From Phoenix dactylifera (lineage: Eukaryota; Streptophyta; Magnoliopsida; Arecales; Arecaceae): a DNA stretch of 64,000 nucleotides. Below the pieces are notes generated by a model. It was given only the letters and a program-made list of their open reading frames with translations, was not told the DNA's origin and searched no databases. The translations under genes and the position numbers were made by a program. The stretch spans positions 3,596,001 through 3,660,000 of the forward strand of contig NC_052393.1 in assembly GCF_009389715.1 (NCBI RefSeq), written 5' to 3'. Shown in pieces: positions 61,073 through 64,000 of this stretch (positions within the stretch are counted from its first letter, which is position 1; every line of letters starts with the position of its first letter).

Positions 61073-62694
61073 ATGGAGATGGGGTTCCTCCTCGAGCTCT
61101 TTTTAACGGCCGCCCTCTCCGTCCTCTTCGCCTTCCTCCTAGGCAAGATCTTCGCCGTCGATTCCTCCGCCGATGACCCCGAGGAGAAGCGCGAGAGATC
61201 GCCCGAGACGGTCGGCGGAATCCGTCGGGGCGCGGTCGACGGCGACGAAGATCGCCGGCCTGCGGAGGAGATTCTTGAATCGGATCATATTGCTGCGGAG
61301 TCGGCGGTGGGGGCTGATAAAGCGAGTAAAGAAATCGACGATGTAGGAGATGGAGGAATCGTTGTCTGGTTGGAGGACGACGGATTGGTTGATCACAGCT
61401 TGGAAGGTGGATTTGAAGTAGTGCAAGAACTTGGATTGGATGAAGACTCTGCCAAAAGAATGCCCGAGGGGGTTGGATTTGAGAAGGCTAAGGAGGAAGG
61501 AAGGTCAGAGGAGATGAGAGCCAATGAGATTGACCTGGAGAGCGTCAATCTAGAGATGAAGAAACAAGAGGCTAGGATATGTGGAGGAAATATAGAGGGA
61601 TTGGCAGATGAGTCCTCAAGAGATACGACGGACGAGGTCAAAATGGTAAGCCTTGAAAGATTGCATAAAAAAGAAGAGAGATTAATAAAAGATGCGGACG
61701 TCAGAGAACTTGAGCCGACGATGGAGAAAGGAGAAGAAAATAAGCCTGAAGTGAATGTGCTGAATTTGGAAGATGAATCCATTAGGAAAGTGGCTGAGGT
61801 GGAGATTGGAGAAGTCGAGAGGTTGCTAAAAGAAGAAGGAAGGCCAGAGGAGGTGATGGCCAGTGAAATTGAGACCCCAGAGAACAAGAATGAACGAGAG
61901 CAAATATCTGAAATAGATGTAGGGAGATTGGAATCCACTAGAGAAATGCCTGAGAAAGTCGCACCTGAAAGAATCAAGGAAGAGAAAAGATTATTAATAA
62001 AAGAAGATCGCTCAGAGGACTCCAGAGCCAGTGATTTTGACATGGAGAATAAGACTGAAGGAGAGAGACGGCGTCAAGTAAGTTTGCTTAACTTGGAAGA
62101 TGATTCTATGAGAGAAATGCATGAGGTAGTAGTCGAAGAGACTAGAGAGGAACAAAAACTGCTTAAAGAAGAAGAAAGATCAGCAGAGGTGACATCTAAC
62201 AATTTTGAGCAAGATAAGGAGATTGAGCAAGAGCAGAGATATGAAGCTGATGCAGTTAAGGTAGAAGAGGACTCTATACAAGCAATGCCTGTGGAGGTGG
62301 GAATTGATAGAGTTGACTTTCCTAATTTGGTTGAAAGGGAAGAACGATCGGCTGAAGGTGAAGTTTGTGCTGAGAATGTTGTTCAATCACCTGAAGAAGA
62401 AAGGATAGTACAAGAAGGATCTCAAAGTGAAGCTAAAGGACAGAAGATTTGCATCCATGAGGAGGGATCTTTGCTTAATGAGGAAGATGATTGGGAAGGG
62501 ATTGAGAAGAGTGAGCTGGAAAAGCGCTTTGGTGCCGCGATAGCGTATGTGGGTAGTGGTAGTGGTGGAGATGCATTGTCAAAGCTGAGTAGTGATTTGC
62601 AGATGCAATTGTATGGACTACGCAAGGTTGCAACAGAGGGCCCTTGCTATGAGTCGCAGCCATTGGCTTTGAAGGTTTCTGCTCGTGCTAAATG
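61073..62694 (+). CDS. ACBP3: Acyl-CoA-binding protein of the ACBP3 type, first exon (3' part outside window)
   Basis: Binds acyl-CoA esters; ACBP3 relatives act in lipid handling, leaf senescence and stress at the endomembrane or outside the cell. The first 540 codons are in the window. Residues 1-26 form a hydrophobic anchor or signal (GFLLELFLTAALSVLFAFLL). A long acidic Glu/Lys-rich linker follows and contains six tandem 55-residue repeats (61430-62421). The acyl-CoA-binding domain starts near ELEKRFGAAIAYVG, and its ligand-contact block LYGLRKVATEGPC is at about codons 511-523. The exon ends at AAATG|GTACTG in phase 2, right after KVSARAKW, where relatives continue NAW in the next exon. 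The ATG at 61073 is preferred over one at 60965, because the intervening sequence is the CT-rich leader. ACBP3 proteins of many plants are shorter (about 360-400 residues), so this linker looks expanded. Confidence 0.9.
61430..62421 (+). repeat. Six in-frame 165-bp (55-codon) repeats in the ACBP3-like linker
   Basis: Unit starts are at 61430, 61595, 61760, 61922, 62087 and 62255, giving spacings of 165, 165, 162, 165 and 168, all multiples of three. The shared protein pattern is a (L)xLExxSxRxMxE block, about ten residues, then a LLKEExRSE block and an acidic stretch with ExE spacing. The units have diverged strongly at DNA level but keep length and frame. Confidence 0.85.
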
Positions 62695-64000
62695 GTACTG
62701 CTGAACTTTGCCTTCCTATTTCGATTGTTTCTTTCCGTTCATTTTCTAGTTCTTTTCCTTTACATGGTTGATGAGTTGTTTATAATAGGTACATTTTGAT
62801 GTAGTGTTGGGTTATATACTCTACTGGCACAATTGGATATGAAGAATGCCAGATGAAACTGATCAAGAATTCCATCAAGCGATACTAAGAAATTCAAGCA
62901 CCTGTTCAAATATTAAAAGACCGAAAAATGAAAAATGAAAGAAATATATTGATGTCTCCTAAATTTCAAATTTTGTACTTCAAAAAGGAATCTAAGTAAT
63001 GCAAACTTCTGAAGCTTTAAATGAACTGAGGGTAAGTTCTCACGCTAATACCAAGAAACTGACAAATTGGAGCTTGAGAACACATGAAAGCATCAATGCA
63101 GGGAAGATTACTTGATGAATAGAAGGAACATAACCTAATATAATGTCAACTCAAAGAACAACAAGCTTATTGGATGAAGGGAAACTTTAAACATGGAAAA
63201 TCTGTTTACACAGGTAAATAACTATTCATGAATATCTTACTTTCTGTTCCTTACGACTGCATTAAGAATCAAATGATCTAATTATGAACCTGCCTTGCCA
63301 TATCGACTAGTTAACAGTTTTTATCTTGTCATTTGCTTGAGTTCCCATGATCTTTTAGTTATTTATGAATTGGCTTTGATTAGCATGACCATTGGATTCA
63401 CCTAAATGGAGATGCCATTCTGCATCTGATGGTGTGCGGAGGTGTCATGCCTTTTAATTTACCCATTGTTGTTCTAACTCTAAACAAAAGATTTACTCAA
63501 TATGTGTGGAACGATTCAAGATCCTTAGTGGACAGATATTGGCCATAGATGTCATGAAACTTCACATATTGGATTTAACAGCCGAAACAATTGCTTAGGT
63601 ACCAACCTTTCAAAATCTGTTAGCAAAAGCCTCGAAGGGTAAAGGAAACATGAAATAGAATAAACTTGAAAAAATAGAGCATAGATATTGATGTTTTAGG
63701 ATAAATGCAATAAGGAGAAAAGAAGGAAGAGCAAAGAGGGATAAGAGGTGACAATAGAAGAGAGGGGGGGGGGGGGTCTGCACAGCCTGACTGATCCCCT
63801 GTTTTTTCATATTTGTAAGGTTGGAGCAAATCAACTCTGTCAGAACCCAAAATTCCCTTGATGTTATGATAGCTATATCTCATATATTACTACCTCATAA
63901 TGTGATTTTAGAACTCATTTGTTAAGGGTCTATTTATATGGAATTCCCCTCTATATATGCAAAAGCCACTAATAACCATCTGCAACTGACATGTTCAAAA
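62695..64000. other. First intron of the ACBP3-like gene
   Basis: Begins GTACTG at 62695. No sequence encoding the remaining acyl-CoA-binding domain (NAWQ... block) was found before the window ends, so the intron is at least 1.3 kb. It contains a G-run at about 63766-63776 and is otherwise plain AT-rich DNA. Confidence 0.7.

Noticed and set aside
62695-64000. Second ACBP3 exon in the window
   Set aside because: No NAWQ-like coding block with splice sites was found before the end of the window.

Overview
The window is nuclear DNA of a flowering plant, most likely a monocot and possibly a palm. The evidence is spliceosomal introns, plant-specific gene families, a very GC-rich thaumatin-like coding exon of the monocot type, a nuclear tRNA gene and many plant retroelements. 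The species call is inference. Five host protein genes and one tRNA gene can be supported; four of the protein genes could be assembled exon by exon with matching phases and consensus splice sites.

Layout. 1-745: 3' end of a LINE. 780-14298: copy A of a segmental duplication. It holds AT-rich non-coding DNA, a LINE reverse-transcriptase relic, a nearly whole Ty3/gypsy chromovirus (4488-12074, minus) and the front part of an old Ty1/copia element. 14913-16636 (minus): a two-exon plant O-methyltransferase. 17119-17581: a Tourist-like MITE. 17740 to about 25955, with its element running to 28930: copy B of the duplication, carrying the same LINE and copia but different later insertions (a 608-bp TRIM, a four-LTR TRIM array, a 258-bp insertion and a hAT MITE). 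28931-31440: the rest of that LINE and two other LINE tails.

31960-34453 (plus): a three-exon thaumatin-like protein with a C-terminal GPI-anchor-type tail. 35540-36122 and 37612-37752: LINE tails. 38368-38440 (plus): tRNA-Glu(CTC). 39808-49782 (minus): a seven-exon calmodulin-lysine N-methyltransferase with long introns. 50072-50460: a LINE tail with target-site duplication. 51514-55704 (minus): an eight-exon GH10 endo-1,4-beta-xylanase. 56530-57091: a LINE tail with a long poly(A). 57947-58863: a solo LTR. 61073-62694 (plus, continuing past the window): the first exon of an ACBP3-type acyl-CoA-binding protein.

The host genes do not form a pathway or operon; they are independent plant genes separated by repeats. 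The most unusual signals are a six-fold 55-codon acidic repeat in the ACBP3-like linker, and a direct segmental duplication flanking the O-methyltransferase whose two copies record the order of at least seven transposon insertions. No unknown multigene system was found.
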